Counted from the stretch's first letter, positions 1-10,686 are shown. The stretch: DNA of 64,000 nt from Aurantiacibacter gangjinensis (GCF_001886695.1 NZ_CP018097.1:2313001-2377000); one strand, 5' to 3'. The notes: generated by a model from the letters alone, not told the origin. Numbers and translations: made by a program.

Positions 1-1
1 G

Positions 2-144
2 AAGAAGGACGACACGCTGCTGATCGTCGAGGCCATGAAGGTCATGAATCCGATCACGGCGGACAAGGATGGTACAGTGAAGGACATCCTTGTCGGCAAT
101 GGCGACCCGGTCGAGTTCGACCAGCCGCTGGTCGTCATCGGCTA

Positions 145-145
<1 letters not shown>
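2..145 (+). CDS. accB: Acetyl-CoA carboxylase biotin carboxyl carrier protein, C-terminal fragment
   Basis: Only the last 47 residues lie in the window; the gene begins upstream. They form the end of a biotinyl/lipoyl domain: the EAMKVMN motif holds the lysine that carries biotin, followed by the usual 'ITAD..GTV.DILV..GDPVEF.QPL' hammerhead. The carrier shuttles carboxybiotin between biotin carboxylase and carboxyltransferase in the first step of fatty-acid synthesis. Its TAA stop shares a base with the ATG of accC (TAATG), so the two are translationally coupled. The motif has AMKV rather than the textbook AMKM, a variant I regard as ordinary in alphaproteobacteria. Confidence 0.95.
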
Positions 146-1500
<1,355 letters not shown>

Positions 1501-1513
1501 GAAGCGCGACATC

Positions 1514-2506
1514 ATGCCCGAACTGATCGACATCGGCCTCCTGCTGGCGGGCTTCGTGCTGCTGGTGGTCGGCGGAGACTTGCTGGTGCGCGGCGCCGTG
1601 CGGCTGGCGGAGCGCTTGGGCCTCTCACCGATGTTGATCGGCCTCGTTATCGTCGGCCTCGGCACATCCGCGCCGGAACTGGCCGCGAGCGTGCAGGCGG
1701 CGCTGGCCGGATCTCCCGGGCTGGCGATCGGCAATATCGTCGGCTCCAACCAGGCAAACCTGTTGCTGGTGCTGGGCGTAACCGCGTTGATCGCGCCGCT
1801 CGTCGTGGAAAAGCAGGTGCTGTGGCGCGATGGCGGCGTCGGCCTGATAGCCTCGCTCGCCTTTGTACTCGCCAGCTTCACGCTGGGGCTGGACCGCATC
1901 ACGGCAACCGTCTTCCTTGTCGGTCTGGTCATCTATATCTACAGCGCCTACCGGCAGGAAGTCGCTGCAAAGGGCGCGCATGGTGCTGCCTATGACCGCG
2001 CGCTGGCTTCCGAAGGCGCAGACCCCGCTCTGCATGCAGAGGATACCCCGCAAGGCAGCCTGCCTGCCGCGATCGGCTTTTTCGTGGTCGGGATCGGCGT
2101 GATCGTTGCAGGCGGTACGCTGCTGGTCGACAGCGCCGTGGCCATCGCGTCCGATCTGGGGGTCAGCGAGGCGGTAATCGGTCTCACCATAGTTGCCATC
2201 GGCACCTCCGCGCCCGAACTCGTCACCTGTGCCATCGCCGCCTTCAAGGGCGAGAGCGAGATTGCGCTGGGCAATGTGCTGGGCAGCAACATCTACAATT
2301 TGCTGTTTATCGGCGGCGTCACCGGCATGGTCGCGCCGGGGCCCGTGCCCGACCAGATCGTGCGGTTCGACTTGCCGCTGGCCACCCTCTCGGCCTTCGT
2401 GGTGATGGTTTTCGCGTGGACCGGCGGCAAGCTGTCCCGCACGGAAGGCGCGCTGCTGCTGGGCGCCTACATCGTCTATATGCTGGTGACCTCCGGCATC
2501 GTCTAA
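1514..2506 (+). CDS. Calcium/sodium antiporter of the CaCA family (YrbG-like)
   Basis: A 330-residue integral inner-membrane protein with about ten hydrophobic segments. It has the duplicated alpha-repeats of the cation/Ca2+ exchanger superfamily: 'GLGTSAPEL' followed by 'GNIVGSNQANLL' in the first half, and 'AIGTSAPEL' followed by 'GNVLGSNIYNLL' in the second. The acidic residue of each PEL motif is a cation ligand in the family. The exact ions exchanged cannot be read from sequence. An AGGAAG ribosome site lies just before the ATG. It follows accC by 13 bp on the same strand. Confidence 0.92.
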   Translation: MPELIDIGLLLAGFVLLVVGGDLLVRGAVRLAERLGLSPMLIGLVIVGLGTSAPELAASVQAALAGSPGLAIGNIVGSNQANLLLVLGVTALIAPLVVEKQVLWRDGGVGLIASLAFVLASFTLGLDRITATVFLVGLVIYIYSAYRQEVAAKGAHGAAYDRALASEGADPALHAEDTPQGSLPAAIGFFVVGIGVIVAGGTLLVDSAVAIASDLGVSEAVIGLTIVAIGTSAPELVTCAIAAFKGESEIALGNVLGSNIYNLLFIGGVTGMVAPGPVPDQIVRFDLPLATLSAFVVMVFAWTGGKLSRTEGALLLGAYIVYMLVTSGIV

Positions 2507-2549
2507 GGGTTCGTCCGGCACCAAACTCGCGCTTGCGGATTGGTGTAGC

Positions 2550-3659
2550 ATGGCATTGAAACCGCAAGCGTTCACCGAAGCCGACGACCTGCCCACCCCG
2601 CGCGAGCCCGTCGGCCACATCAGGCTCCACTTTACCGGCGATACCGAGGATGGCGACCACGCCATGCACGACCTTTCCGCCTGCGCGCGGGTGGGTCAGT
2701 CGCTCTTCGTGGCGGGCGATGAAGCGCACGCAGTCGAGCGGCTCACGCTTGATGATGATGGTGCCCTGACCGGGCATCGCACGTTCAAGCTGCTCGATTT
2801 CGTCGACCTGCGCGATCCGGAAGAAGAGATGGATATCGAAGGGCTCGCCTATAACGAAGGCTGGCTTTGGGTGACCGGCAGCCACTCGCGTACCCGCCCC
2901 GATCCGCGCGATGATGGCAAGGCTCCCGACACGATCGACATAGCCACATTCGGCGACCTGAAAGACACGCGCCCACGCTGTGTGTTGGCGCGCATTCCCG
3001 TGGTTTTCGACGAGGACGGTCTTCCGCTGCTGGTGAAAGAAGCGGGCGAAAACCGCGCTGGCCTAGTCGCGCAAAAGAAAGACCATGGCAGCAAGCTCGG
3101 CCGCTATTTCGCGAAAGACGAATTGCTCGGCCCCTCCACCGCCATGGCGGCCAAGGAAGGCGGCCTCGACATCGAAGGCATCGCTGCCGTCGGAGAGCGC
3201 GTTGTGCTGGGCCTGCGCGGACCGGTGATGCAGACCTTCGCGGTGTTGGTGGAGCCGGTGATCGAACCCAAGGAGAGCGGAAAGCTGCATCTCCCGCAAA
3301 AGCCGTGGCGGCGGCTGGTCGACCTGCACGGCCTCGGCGTTCGCGACCTCGCCTTGCGCGGCGACGATCTTTACATCCTTGCAGGCCCCACCGGCGATCT
3401 TGACGGACGCTGCGCCATCTTCCTGTGGGAAGACTGGGCGAACGAGGAACCGCAGAACGAAGAGGATGTCCGTTTACACCGTCCGGAGCGCCTGTTCGAC
3501 CTGCCGGTGAAGCTGCACGCCGACCATCCCGAAGGGATCGACTTCTGGCCCGATGACGATGGCGAAGACCGCCTGCTGGTCGTTTACGACAGCCCCAACA
3601 CGGCCCGCTATGACGCCAAAAAGGGCACTATCCTGGCAGACCTGTTCGAGCTGGACTGA
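2550..3659 (+). CDS. DUF3616 domain-containing protein
   Basis: A 369-residue, charged, apparently cytoplasmic protein with no signal peptide or membrane segment. The repeated 'HDLSACARVGQSLFVAGDE', 'DIEGLAYNEGWLWVTGSHS', 'DIEGIAAVGERVVLGLRGP' and 'HPEGIDFWPDD' blocks look like blades of a beta-propeller, and I recognise the arrangement as DUF3616. No biochemical function is established that I can name. It is convergent with the Lrp/AsnC gene; the gap holds a short inverted repeat GGGCGC/GCGCCC (3662-3680) that could act on either strand but has no clear T-tract. Confidence 0.8.
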   Translation: MALKPQAFTEADDLPTPREPVGHIRLHFTGDTEDGDHAMHDLSACARVGQSLFVAGDEAHAVERLTLDDDGALTGHRTFKLLDFVDLRDPEEEMDIEGLAYNEGWLWVTGSHSRTRPDPRDDGKAPDTIDIATFGDLKDTRPRCVLARIPVVFDEDGLPLLVKEAGENRAGLVAQKKDHGSKLGRYFAKDELLGPSTAMAAKEGGLDIEGIAAVGERVVLGLRGPVMQTFAVLVEPVIEPKESGKLHLPQKPWRRLVDLHGLGVRDLALRGDDLYILAGPTGDLDGRCAIFLWEDWANEEPQNEEDVRLHRPERLFDLPVKLHADHPEGIDFWPDDDGEDRLLVVYDSPNTARYDAKKGTILADLFELD

Positions 3660-3685
3660 ACGGGCGCGCGAATAGCGCCCCCGCG

Positions 3686-4162
3686 TTAGGCGCTGGGGAC
3701 TTCCAGCGGCACACCCGGCTCGTGCTTGGCGGTGCGGATAGTCAGGCTCGTCTTTACGCTCGCCACATTAGGCGCAGGCGTCAGCTTGCTGGTGAGGAAT
3801 TCCTGAAAGCTTTGCAGGTCGCGGCTGACGATCTTGAGGATGAAGTCGATTTCGCCATTCAGCATATGACACTCGCGCACTTCGGGCAGCGCGTTAATAT
3901 GCTCCTCGAACGCCCTCAGGTCTTCCTCGGCCTGGCTCCGCAGAGAAACCATGGCGAATACCGTAATGGCAAAGCCCAGCTTCGAGGCATCGAGATCGGC
4001 GTGGTAGCCGCGGATCACGGCTTCCTCTTCTAGCGCGCGCACCCGGCGCAGGCATGGCGGCGCGGTCAGCCCCACGCGGCGGGCTAAATCGACATTCGTC
4101 ACGCGCCCCTCGGCCTGCAATTCGGCCAGCAATTTACGATCAATACTGTCGAGCGTGGACAT
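3686..4162 (-). CDS. Lrp/AsnC family transcriptional regulator
   Basis: A 158-residue regulator starting at MSTLDSIDRKLL. An N-terminal winged helix-turn-helix ('LDSIDRKLLAELQAEGRVTNVDLARRVGLTAP' region) is followed by the RAM/AsnC ligand-binding domain with 'PEVRECHMLNGEIDFILKI', the part that binds amino acids and drives oligomerisation in this family. An upstream in-frame extension exists, but the internal ATG at 4162 gives the normal family length and N-terminus. Target genes cannot be inferred: neighbours are convergent (DUF3616) or divergent (sensor protein). The divergent promoter with the sensor gene is about 200 bp. Confidence 0.9.
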   Translation of the reverse strand: MSTLDSIDRKLLAELQAEGRVTNVDLARRVGLTAPPCLRRVRALEEEAVIRGYHADLDASKLGFAITVFAMVSLRSQAEEDLRAFEEHINALPEVRECHMLNGEIDFILKIVSRDLQSFQEFLTSKLTPAPNVASVKTSLTIRTAKHEPGVPLEVPSA

Positions 4163-4368
4163 TATGTCGGCCCCCTTCTCATTTCTGCACCGGTGATTGC
4201 GCGGGTCGGCCACCTTCCGACCACAAAAATGCGCCTGTGCACAACATTGTTCTCTATGCTCGCAATTGTCCCCTTTTGCAACGCGTCTGCCCTTAACCAT
4301 GATCGCTACATCGGGCGCGGCTATTGGCATGGTCGCGAATTCTTAACCCTGTTCCCGATCGGAGCCCG

Positions 4369-6003
4369 ATGCAATTTGACGACCGCCTTGCCACCGTGAT
4401 GCGCATGCGCACGGATAGCGATGCGGCATTGCGCACGCAGTTCCGGCAGTTGGTCGATATCCTCGGGACGTCGCCCGCCCCGCAGGACGATGCGGAAGCG
4501 GGCGCGGTCGAACAATTGCTGGATGGCGTCTTCTCCCGCATCCCGGCGGAGGAGCAATCGGCCATCCTGCGCAAGCCGGGCGTGCGGCTGCGCAATCCCG
4601 ATTTCGTCGCCTATCTCGCCGGACGAGAACCGAAGCTGGCTGCCGCCGCCATGGCCACCGCGCGGCTGACGGATGAGCAGTGGCTCGCATTGATCCCGGC
4701 GCTGCCGGTGACCGCGCGCGGCTTCCTGCGCCATCGCCGCGACCTCAGCCCGCAGGTGAAGCGCCTGCTTGAAAGGCTGGGTGTCGGCGATCTGGTGCTG
4801 CCGTCCGGCGACGTGCCAAAAGAAGCGCCTGCCGCGCTGGCGCCGGAACCATCGCCTCTGCCGGAAACGGAAAGCGGCATCGGCGCGCTGCGTCGGCGAA
4901 TCCAGGCGTTTCAGGAACGGCGTCCGCAAGGAGGCGTCGCCGCTCCGCGCCTGCCGCTGAACGATGCTCCGCTAGTTAGCGAGACCATGCTCGACGTGGT
5001 GACAGATGCGTCGGGCGTGGTGGTGCAGACAGACAGCGTCGCCTCACCGGCGCTGGTCGGCCTGCGTCTCGCTTCTCCCGTGCCCGGGCAGCTTGTCGAA
5101 CATAGCGAGGCAACGCTGGCGGCATTGCGTCTCCGCCAGCCCGTTCGCCATGCCGCCGTCACCATCACCGCCGCACCGGAGATTTCCGGCGAATGGCGGA
5201 TGGCCGCAACACCGCTTTTCGACCGCGCTACGGGCGGCTTCACAGGCTATGCCGCGCGTCTGCGCCGTCCGAACATCGATGCAGATGATATGTCGGACCA
5301 TCCGGGCGACGCCATGCGCCAGGTGCTGCACGAGCTGCGCACGCCTGTGAATGCCATCCAGGGTTTTGCCGAGATTATCCAGCAGCAGCTTTTCGGCAAT
5401 GTGCCGCACGAATATCGCGCGCATGCCGCCGCCATCGCCGTTGATGCGGCGAAGCTGCTGGCAGGCTTCGACGAGGTGGACCGGCTGGTAAAGCTGGAAA
5501 GCGGCGCGGCGCAGCTGGACGAAGGCGTCACCGATTTTCGCGAAGCGCTGGTGGAAACCATGCGACGGCTCGAAGGCGTGCTGCGTCCGCGCGGGGCGGG
5601 TTTCAGGCTCGATGTTCCTGGGTCGCCCTTTCATGTCGCCATGTCGCGCGAGGAGGCAATGGTGATCTGCTGGCGGCTGCTGGCCACCGCAGCGGGATCG
5701 CTCGGCCCCGGCGAACAGGCGGCGCTGACGCTGCGCGGCGAGGATGGTGAACTCAACCTCATGCTCGACGTGCCGCAGGCGCTGCGCGGGGAAACCGCGC
5801 GGACGGCGCGCAAGAACGAGCGGCGCAAGGCGGTGAGCGCCGGCATGTTCGGCCCTTCCTTCGCCTTCCGGCTGGCGGAAGCCGAGGCCGACGCCGCAGG
5901 CGGATCGCTGGATTGCGACGGCGACCGGGTGACGCTGCGCCTGCCCAGCTTGACCGCGCCGGACGAGGCCCATAGCACCGATGGTCAGGCCACCGGCAGC
6001 TGA
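4369..6003 (+). CDS. PAS/HisKA sensor histidine kinase-like protein with degenerate ATPase domain
   Basis: About 544 residues from ATG 4369, which has GGAG four bases upstream. Residues 1-150 are helical and soluble, ~200-300 look PAS-like, and ~310-385 form a HisKA dimerisation domain with the H-box 'HELRTPVNAIQGFAEI' (phospho-acceptor His321). The following ~150 residues occupy the place of the HATPase domain, but I cannot find a clean N-box asparagine or a DxGxG G1 box. Only a weak G2-like 'GMFGPSFAFRLAEAEADAAGG' segment precedes the final strand. It may be a pseudokinase or phosphotransfer scaffold. No response-regulator gene is adjacent. No transmembrane segment is evident, so it is probably cytoplasmic. 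Confidence 0.75.
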   Translation: MQFDDRLATVMRMRTDSDAALRTQFRQLVDILGTSPAPQDDAEAGAVEQLLDGVFSRIPAEEQSAILRKPGVRLRNPDFVAYLAGREPKLAAAAMATARLTDEQWLALIPALPVTARGFLRHRRDLSPQVKRLLERLGVGDLVLPSGDVPKEAPAALAPEPSPLPETESGIGALRRRIQAFQERRPQGGVAAPRLPLNDAPLVSETMLDVVTDASGVVVQTDSVASPALVGLRLASPVPGQLVEHSEATLAALRLRQPVRHAAVTITAAPEISGEWRMAATPLFDRATGGFTGYAARLRRPNIDADDMSDHPGDAMRQVLHELRTPVNAIQGFAEIIQQQLFGNVPHEYRAHAAAIAVDAAKLLAGFDEVDRLVKLESGAAQLDEGVTDFREALVETMRRLEGVLRPRGAGFRLDVPGSPFHVAMSREEAMVICWRLLATAAGSLGPGEQAALTLRGEDGELNLMLDVPQALRGETARTARKNERRKAVSAGMFGPSFAFRLAEAEADAAGGSLDCDGDRVTLRLPSLTAPDEAHSTDGQATGS

Positions 6004-6057
6004 TCGGCAGCCGGGCCGACGGGGCCGAGCGATCGTATCGAGGGAGTTTTAAAGGCG

Positions 6058-7050
6058 ATGGGCAATCTGCTCGAACCGCCAGCGACAAGCGCCCTCGCCC
6101 GCTTCGCGGATGATACGCCGCGTTTTATCCTGACCGTCGATACCGAAGAAGCCTTCGACTGGGACAAGCCGCTGACCCGCGACCGGCATGACCTGAACCA
6201 CGTGCCAAACATCGCCCGCTTCCAGGAATTCTGCGAAAACCAGGGCGTGGTGCCAATCTACCTGGTGGATTGGCCCATCGCGAACTCGCCCGATGCCGCC
6301 GCGATATTACGCGAAGCGGTCGCGACAGGTCGCGCCGAAGTAGGTGTGCAACTCCATCCGTGGGTGAACCCGCCTTTCGACGAAGACGTGTCGCAGGCCA
6401 ATTCCTTCGCCGGAAACTTGCCACCCGCGCTGGAGGAGGCGAAGTTCTCCGCGCTGGTCGACGTGGTGGAGCGCAACTTCGGCACGCAACCGCTGATCTA
6501 CCGCGCGGGCCGATATGGTATCGGTGCGGAGACGGCGGCCATGCTGGCGCGGCGCGGCGTTGCCATCGATAGCTCGGTGCGGCCGATGTTCGATTACTCG
6601 CATCTCGGCGGACCGGATTTTCGCAGTTTTCCCACCGCGCCTTACTGGGCCGATGCGGAGCGGAGCGTGCTGGAATTGCCGCTGACGGCCGCATGGTGGG
6701 GCATGTTGCGGCGGCAGGGCAATTGGCTCTACCCCCGCCTGTGGCGCGCCCCGGCACTGCGCGGCGTCTTGGCACGGCTTGGTCTACTTGAGCGCGTACC
6801 GCTGACGCCAGAGGGCGTGAGCGTGGAAGAAGCCATTCGCGGCATCGATATCGCGCTGGACGATGGCCTGCCGGTGCTCGTCTTCAGCTTCCACAGCCCC
6901 TCCCTCATGCCGGGTAACACGCCCTATGTTCGTAGCGAGGATGATCTCGATGCGCTGTATGACTGGTGGCGACGCATCTTTGCCTATCTCGCCCATCGCG
7001 GCGTGCAGCCGAGCAGCGTGCGGGATGTTATGGAAGCGGTGGTGCGGTAA
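6058..7050 (+). CDS. Polysaccharide deacetylase family protein (WalW-like)
   Basis: A 330-residue protein with a NodB-type fold and no signal peptide. The N-terminal 'ILTVDTEEAFDWD' carries the catalytic/metal aspartates, 'VQLHPWVNPPF' the metal-binding histidine region, and 'YRAGRYG' the third motif. A C-terminal 'VLVFSFHSPSLMPGNTPY' segment is typical of the WalW-like subgroup found next to exopolysaccharide genes in sphingomonads. It presumably removes acetyl groups from a polysaccharide precursor on the cytoplasmic side, but the substrate is unknown. It lies 54 bp downstream of the sensor-kinase-like gene on the same strand, so the two may be co-expressed. Confidence 0.8.
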   Translation: MGNLLEPPATSALARFADDTPRFILTVDTEEAFDWDKPLTRDRHDLNHVPNIARFQEFCENQGVVPIYLVDWPIANSPDAAAILREAVATGRAEVGVQLHPWVNPPFDEDVSQANSFAGNLPPALEEAKFSALVDVVERNFGTQPLIYRAGRYGIGAETAAMLARRGVAIDSSVRPMFDYSHLGGPDFRSFPTAPYWADAERSVLELPLTAAWWGMLRRQGNWLYPRLWRAPALRGVLARLGLLERVPLTPEGVSVEEAIRGIDIALDDGLPVLVFSFHSPSLMPGNTPYVRSEDDLDALYDWWRRIFAYLAHRGVQPSSVRDVMEAVVR

Positions 7051-7119
7051 AAGGCCTTCGCTTGCGCTCGGAGCTTTCGGCCGCACTCATCCCCCGGATG
7101 AGCGCGAGTCCCAAAAAGC

Positions 7120-7196
<77 letters not shown>

Positions 7197-7356
7197 AGCC
7201 GTGAGCGCCCTAGATTTTGCACCACATCGGCGCAAGCGAAATCGGCTTCTGCCGAAGGAGCGCGCCGAAAACTGCGTAATTTCGCGTAGAGTTACCGCTC
7301 CGAAACGGAAGGAGACGCCCGCGTAAGCCGGGGCAAAGGCCGCCAAGGTCGTGCCC

Positions 7357-7758
7357 ATGCTTACCGCCTCGCTCCTGCTCGCTCTGACCGCCGCGCCGCA
7401 AACCCCATGCACCGTCACCGATGGCGATACCATTCGCTGCGGGGAGGAGCGCGTGCGCGTCACCGGCATCGATGCGCCAGAAACGCGCGCCTGCCGGCAG
7501 GGACGGCGCTGCGTCGAAGGCGATGGGGCAGCCTCCACCCGCGCGATGGAAGCGCTGGTCGATGGCGCGGAGCTGACCTTTGTGCGGCTGGGTCAGGATC
7601 GCTACGGACGCACGCTGGCGGTGGTCTATGCAAACGGTGTGAATGTCGCCTGCGTGCAGCTAGCCGCGCGCCAGGCCTGCTATGTGGAGCGATGGGACGA
7701 CCGGCGACTGGTAGCAGCCGATTGCCCTGCCCTTGCCGCATCCCGCGCGGTGAGCTGA
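7357..7758 (+). CDS. Secreted thermonuclease-like (SNase-fold) nuclease
   Basis: A 133-residue protein with a short hydrophobic N-terminus (MLTASLLLALTAAP) resembling a signal peptide, then a compact staphylococcal-nuclease OB fold. 'TDGDTIRC' and 'RVTGIDAPE' supply the calcium-binding aspartates and an active-site arginine, and 'DRYGRTLAVV' supplies the second catalytic arginine. Six cysteines suggest disulfides in the periplasm. I chose ATG 7357 over the GTG two codons upstream because the signal peptide reads more naturally. It ends 5 bp from the 3' end of a convergent tRNA gene. Confidence 0.85.
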   Translation: MLTASLLLALTAAPQTPCTVTDGDTIRCGEERVRVTGIDAPETRACRQGRRCVEGDGAASTRAMEALVDGAELTFVRLGQDRYGRTLAVVYANGVNVACVQLAARQACYVERWDDRRLVAADCPALAASRAVS

Positions 7759-7763
7759 AGCGG

Positions 7764-7840
7764 TGGTGGGCCCGGCAGGACTCGAACCCGCGACCTAGCC
7801 GTTATGAGCGGCCAGCTCTAACCAACTGAGCTACAGGCCC
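7764..7840 (-). tRNA. tRNA with CAU anticodon (probably tRNA-Ile2, possibly elongator tRNA-Met)
   Basis: A complete 77-nt cloverleaf with encoded CCA. Acceptor GGGCCTG pairs with CGGGCCC (one G-U pair), and the D-arm begins TAGCTCAGTTGG. The anticodon arm GGCCG-CTCATAA-CGGCT reads CAU. The acceptor begins GGG rather than CGC, and the 70-72 end pairs normally, so it is not the initiator. Separating Ile2 (lysidine-modified at C34) from elongator Met needs TilS identity elements; the G-C rich anticodon stem leans toward Ile2, but this is not certain. Confidence 0.93.
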
Positions 7841-7910
7841 CAACCAACGCTTCATGCGCGGATCGTGCCCCTAAACGCTGTGCGAGCAGGGAGCAAGCGC
7901 GCTTGGCGTG

Positions 7911-9293
7911 TTACTCCGCGCCGCTGATCGGCCCTGCCTCATTGGCGAGGATGCCGACAACCTGCGTCCACACCGCGACGTTCTGCCGCAGCGCCTCCGG
8001 GTCGACCTTGTCGAGCGTGTCGTCGGGCGTGTGGTGCAGTTCGAAATAATCGGTGCCGTCCTGCTGCAGGTCGATAATCGCCCCGCCCTGGTCGCGCACG
8101 ATATTGAGGTCCGCCCCGCCGCGCGCCACGATAGTGCTGTCGGCTACGCCGAACCGGGCGACCGAGCGTGCAAGCCGCGCATGCAGCTCGGGGTTCGTCT
8201 CGCGGAAATTGCTTTCGAAGCGCCAGATGCGGTCGGCGCCGAAATCGCTCTCGATTCCCACCGCCATCGGCTCGTCGATATGCGCTTCGCTGTAAGCACG
8301 GCTGCCCCAGAGGCCGGTTTCTTCCGCGCCTGCAAACAGCACGCGAATGGTGCGCAGCGGCTGGCCCGCTTCGGCGACGTGGCGCGCGGCGGCGGCGATG
8401 ATGCCGCAGCCTGCGCCATCGTCGATTGCGCCCGTGCCAAGATCCCAGCTATCGAGGTGGCAGGCGAGCAAAACGGGCGGCAGCGATGGATCGCGCCCGA
8501 CGACCTCGCCCACCACATTGCCGCTGGTCGTCTCGCCTAGCCAGCGCGGCGTCAGGACAAGGCGCATGGTGATCGGCTCGCCATTCGCGCGCTCGAACAT
8601 GCGTTCCAGATTGTCGGCATCGGGATTGGTCAGCGCGCCTGCGGGCGTTGCGACCACGCCTTCGGCAAAGGTGGTGCCGCCGGTGTGCGGCATGCGGTGG
8701 TTTTCCGTGCCGATGGAGCGGATGACCGTGGCGATCGCACCCTTGCTTGCGGCGATGCTGGGGCCGGTCCAGCGGGCTGGTCCGGCAAAGCCGTAGCCCG
8801 ACCCATCCTGCGTTGCGCGCATGTCATGGCTGATGAAGGCGATCTTGCCCTCGAGGCTGCCTTCCGGCGCATCCAGCAGGTCGGCGAAGAAAGGGAAATA
8901 GACCACTTCCGCCTCGATCCCTTCGGGACCGGTGGACGCGGTATTCCCCAGCGCGGTGATGTGCATAGGCTGGGCGAAACGGCCCGTCACAAAGGCGCGC
9001 TCTTCCCCGCGCACCCAGGTCTGCATCTGGAAAGGCTCGTCCGCCACATTGGCAAAGCCGTTTGCGTTCAGCCAGTCGATGGCCCAGGCGCGGCCGCGTG
9101 CCTCGTCATCCGTACCTGCTTGGCGCGGGCCGATTTCCGTGGTGACGCCTTCGGTAAAATCCCAGGCGATCATGTCATGCTCCAGCGCATGATCGGCCTG
9201 CGCGGCCAGCGCATCGACATGATCGTCGGCAAAGGCGTAGGCGGGAATGGTAAGAGCGATGGCGGCACCGGCCGCAAGGAGATGTCTGTGCAT
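7911..9293 (-). CDS. M28 family zinc peptidase, secreted
   Basis: About 460 residues from the ATG at 9293, which opens a classic signal peptide (MHRHLLAAGAAIALTIPAYAFA|DD). The longer upstream open frame would run into the neighbouring gene and is discarded. A middle PA-like insert ('EGKIAFISHDMRATQ') precedes the co-catalytic di-zinc M28 core: 'LLACHLDSWDLGTGAIDDGAG' (His, Asp), 'FAGAEETGLWGS' (catalytic and metal Glu), 'ADLNIV' and 'YFELHHTPDDTLDK' (terminal His). It is likely an aminopeptidase or carboxypeptidase in the periplasm. Its substrate cannot be read. Confidence 0.9.
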   Translation of the reverse strand: MHRHLLAAGAAIALTIPAYAFADDHVDALAAQADHALEHDMIAWDFTEGVTTEIGPRQAGTDDEARGRAWAIDWLNANGFANVADEPFQMQTWVRGEERAFVTGRFAQPMHITALGNTASTGPEGIEAEVVYFPFFADLLDAPEGSLEGKIAFISHDMRATQDGSGYGFAGPARWTGPSIAASKGAIATVIRSIGTENHRMPHTGGTTFAEGVVATPAGALTNPDADNLERMFERANGEPITMRLVLTPRWLGETTSGNVVGEVVGRDPSLPPVLLACHLDSWDLGTGAIDDGAGCGIIAAAARHVAEAGQPLRTIRVLFAGAEETGLWGSRAYSEAHIDEPMAVGIESDFGADRIWRFESNFRETNPELHARLARSVARFGVADSTIVARGGADLNIVRDQGGAIIDLQQDGTDYFELHHTPDDTLDKVDPEALRQNVAVWTQVVGILANEAGPISGAE

Positions 9294-9345
9294 GGCCGCC
9301 GTTGCTAATGCGGGCGGCACGGCTTGCCAAGCCCGCGCGCTGGCC

Positions 9346-10566
9346 TCAGCTGTTGGCGGCCACCGGCAGCGGCGACTGGCCGCGCCTTTCAGCCACGCCT
9401 CTTTGTGCACTGTCGGCTTGCGAGGGTCGTCCTGCCTCGACACGGTTCCGCCCGCTCGCCTTGGCATTGTAAAGCGCGCTATCGGCACGGGCATAGAGCT
9501 TGCCGAACCCCTCGCCCGGCTGGACGCTGGCCACGCCGAAGCTGGCCGACAGGCGAATATCCTTGCCAAGCGGAACATGCTGCATGTTGGCAAAGGCGAT
9601 GCGGATACGCTCGGCCAGCCGCTCGCCCGCAGCCAGCTCGCAATCCCATACCAGTATGGCGAATTCCTCTCCGCCAATGCGTCCGCAAATATCGGTGTCG
9701 CGCACCTGTCCGCCGATCAGTCGCCCGAAGGCCGCAATCGCGGCATCTCCGGCCGGGTGGCCCCAGATGTCATTCACCTGCTTGAAGTGATCTATATCGG
9801 CCACAATCATGCTCAGCGGTACGCGCGCATCGGATGCGGCTTCGATGCGGTCCATGGCCGACTGTTCGAACGGGCGCCGGGTCTTCAGGCCGGTGAGATG
9901 GTCCAGCTCGCTGGCCTGGCGGATGGCATTGACCAGGTCTTTCAACACCGCCGCAGCCAGCGCCATGGTCATCAGCAGAGAGACGACCGCCATGGTCACG
10001 ATTAGCACCGAATAGAACCACGATGCCCGATAGGCTTCCGATGTCATCGGCCCCATCACGATGGCAGCCACTTGCGGTCGCACGAAAAATTGCAGCGATG
10101 TGACGGCGAACAGGGCGAGGATCGCTCTGTCTACCCATGCGCGCAAATCTGTGCGAAGCAGTGTCAGCGCGCCGATGCCCATGATGATGGCATAGGACGT
10201 GTTGGCGGCGAAAAGGCGCGGGTTCTTGTCGATCGCAATGCTCGACAGGGCGATGAGGCCGGAACTGACGAGTACGACCAGCGCAATGGTCCGCAGCGGT
10301 GCAGTCGTTCCTGCCCGGCGGCATACGCCCCACACCAGCATGGTGCAGGCCGCGCAATAGATCAGGTGCATGACTAAAGCAGGCGCGGCATCGTCCGGCG
10401 TGCCGACATAGTGAAACAGCAGGAACCCGATACCGGTCAGCGCCTGCCCGATCGCGAAGCCCAGCACATGCCGGGCCGAGCGGTCGCGCATCCACACGCC
10501 GAGAAACGCGAGAGAGAAAATCAGCGAAAAAGCGGGGATCAATGACCCCAAAATCGCTCCCGACAC
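9346..10566 (-). CDS. Membrane-bound diguanylate cyclase (GGDEF)
   Basis: About 406 residues from GTG 10566 (an upstream in-frame ATG at 10611 is the alternative). Six or seven hydrophobic helices fill residues 1-200 as an uncharacterised membrane sensor. A cytoplasmic GGDEF domain follows. The catalytic loop reads RIGGEEF, an active form, and RDTD five residues before it is a consensus RxxD inhibitory site, so product inhibition by cyclic di-GMP is expected. There is no EAL domain. The C-terminal tail ('GRPSQADSAQRGVAERRGQ') is polar and low-complexity. It probably links an unknown membrane cue to cyclic di-GMP and surface behaviour. Confidence 0.9.
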   Translation of the reverse strand: MSGAILGSLIPAFSLIFSLAFLGVWMRDRSARHVLGFAIGQALTGIGFLLFHYVGTPDDAAPALVMHLIYCAACTMLVWGVCRRAGTTAPLRTIALVVLVSSGLIALSSIAIDKNPRLFAANTSYAIIMGIGALTLLRTDLRAWVDRAILALFAVTSLQFFVRPQVAAIVMGPMTSEAYRASWFYSVLIVTMAVVSLLMTMALAAAVLKDLVNAIRQASELDHLTGLKTRRPFEQSAMDRIEAASDARVPLSMIVADIDHFKQVNDIWGHPAGDAAIAAFGRLIGGQVRDTDICGRIGGEEFAILVWDCELAAGERLAERIRIAFANMQHVPLGKDIRLSASFGVASVQPGEGFGKLYARADSALYNAKASGRNRVEAGRPSQADSAQRGVAERRGQSPLPVAANS

Positions 10567-10686
10567 GTGATCGCCCTTTCCCAAGTCCCCGCGAACCGGG
10601 TTAGGTGGCACCCCTTAAGATCGCGCTAAGACCTCGAAAGCGTCTACGATTGCGTATGTTGGCGCCCGAAGGGGAGAGCCCCGCCG

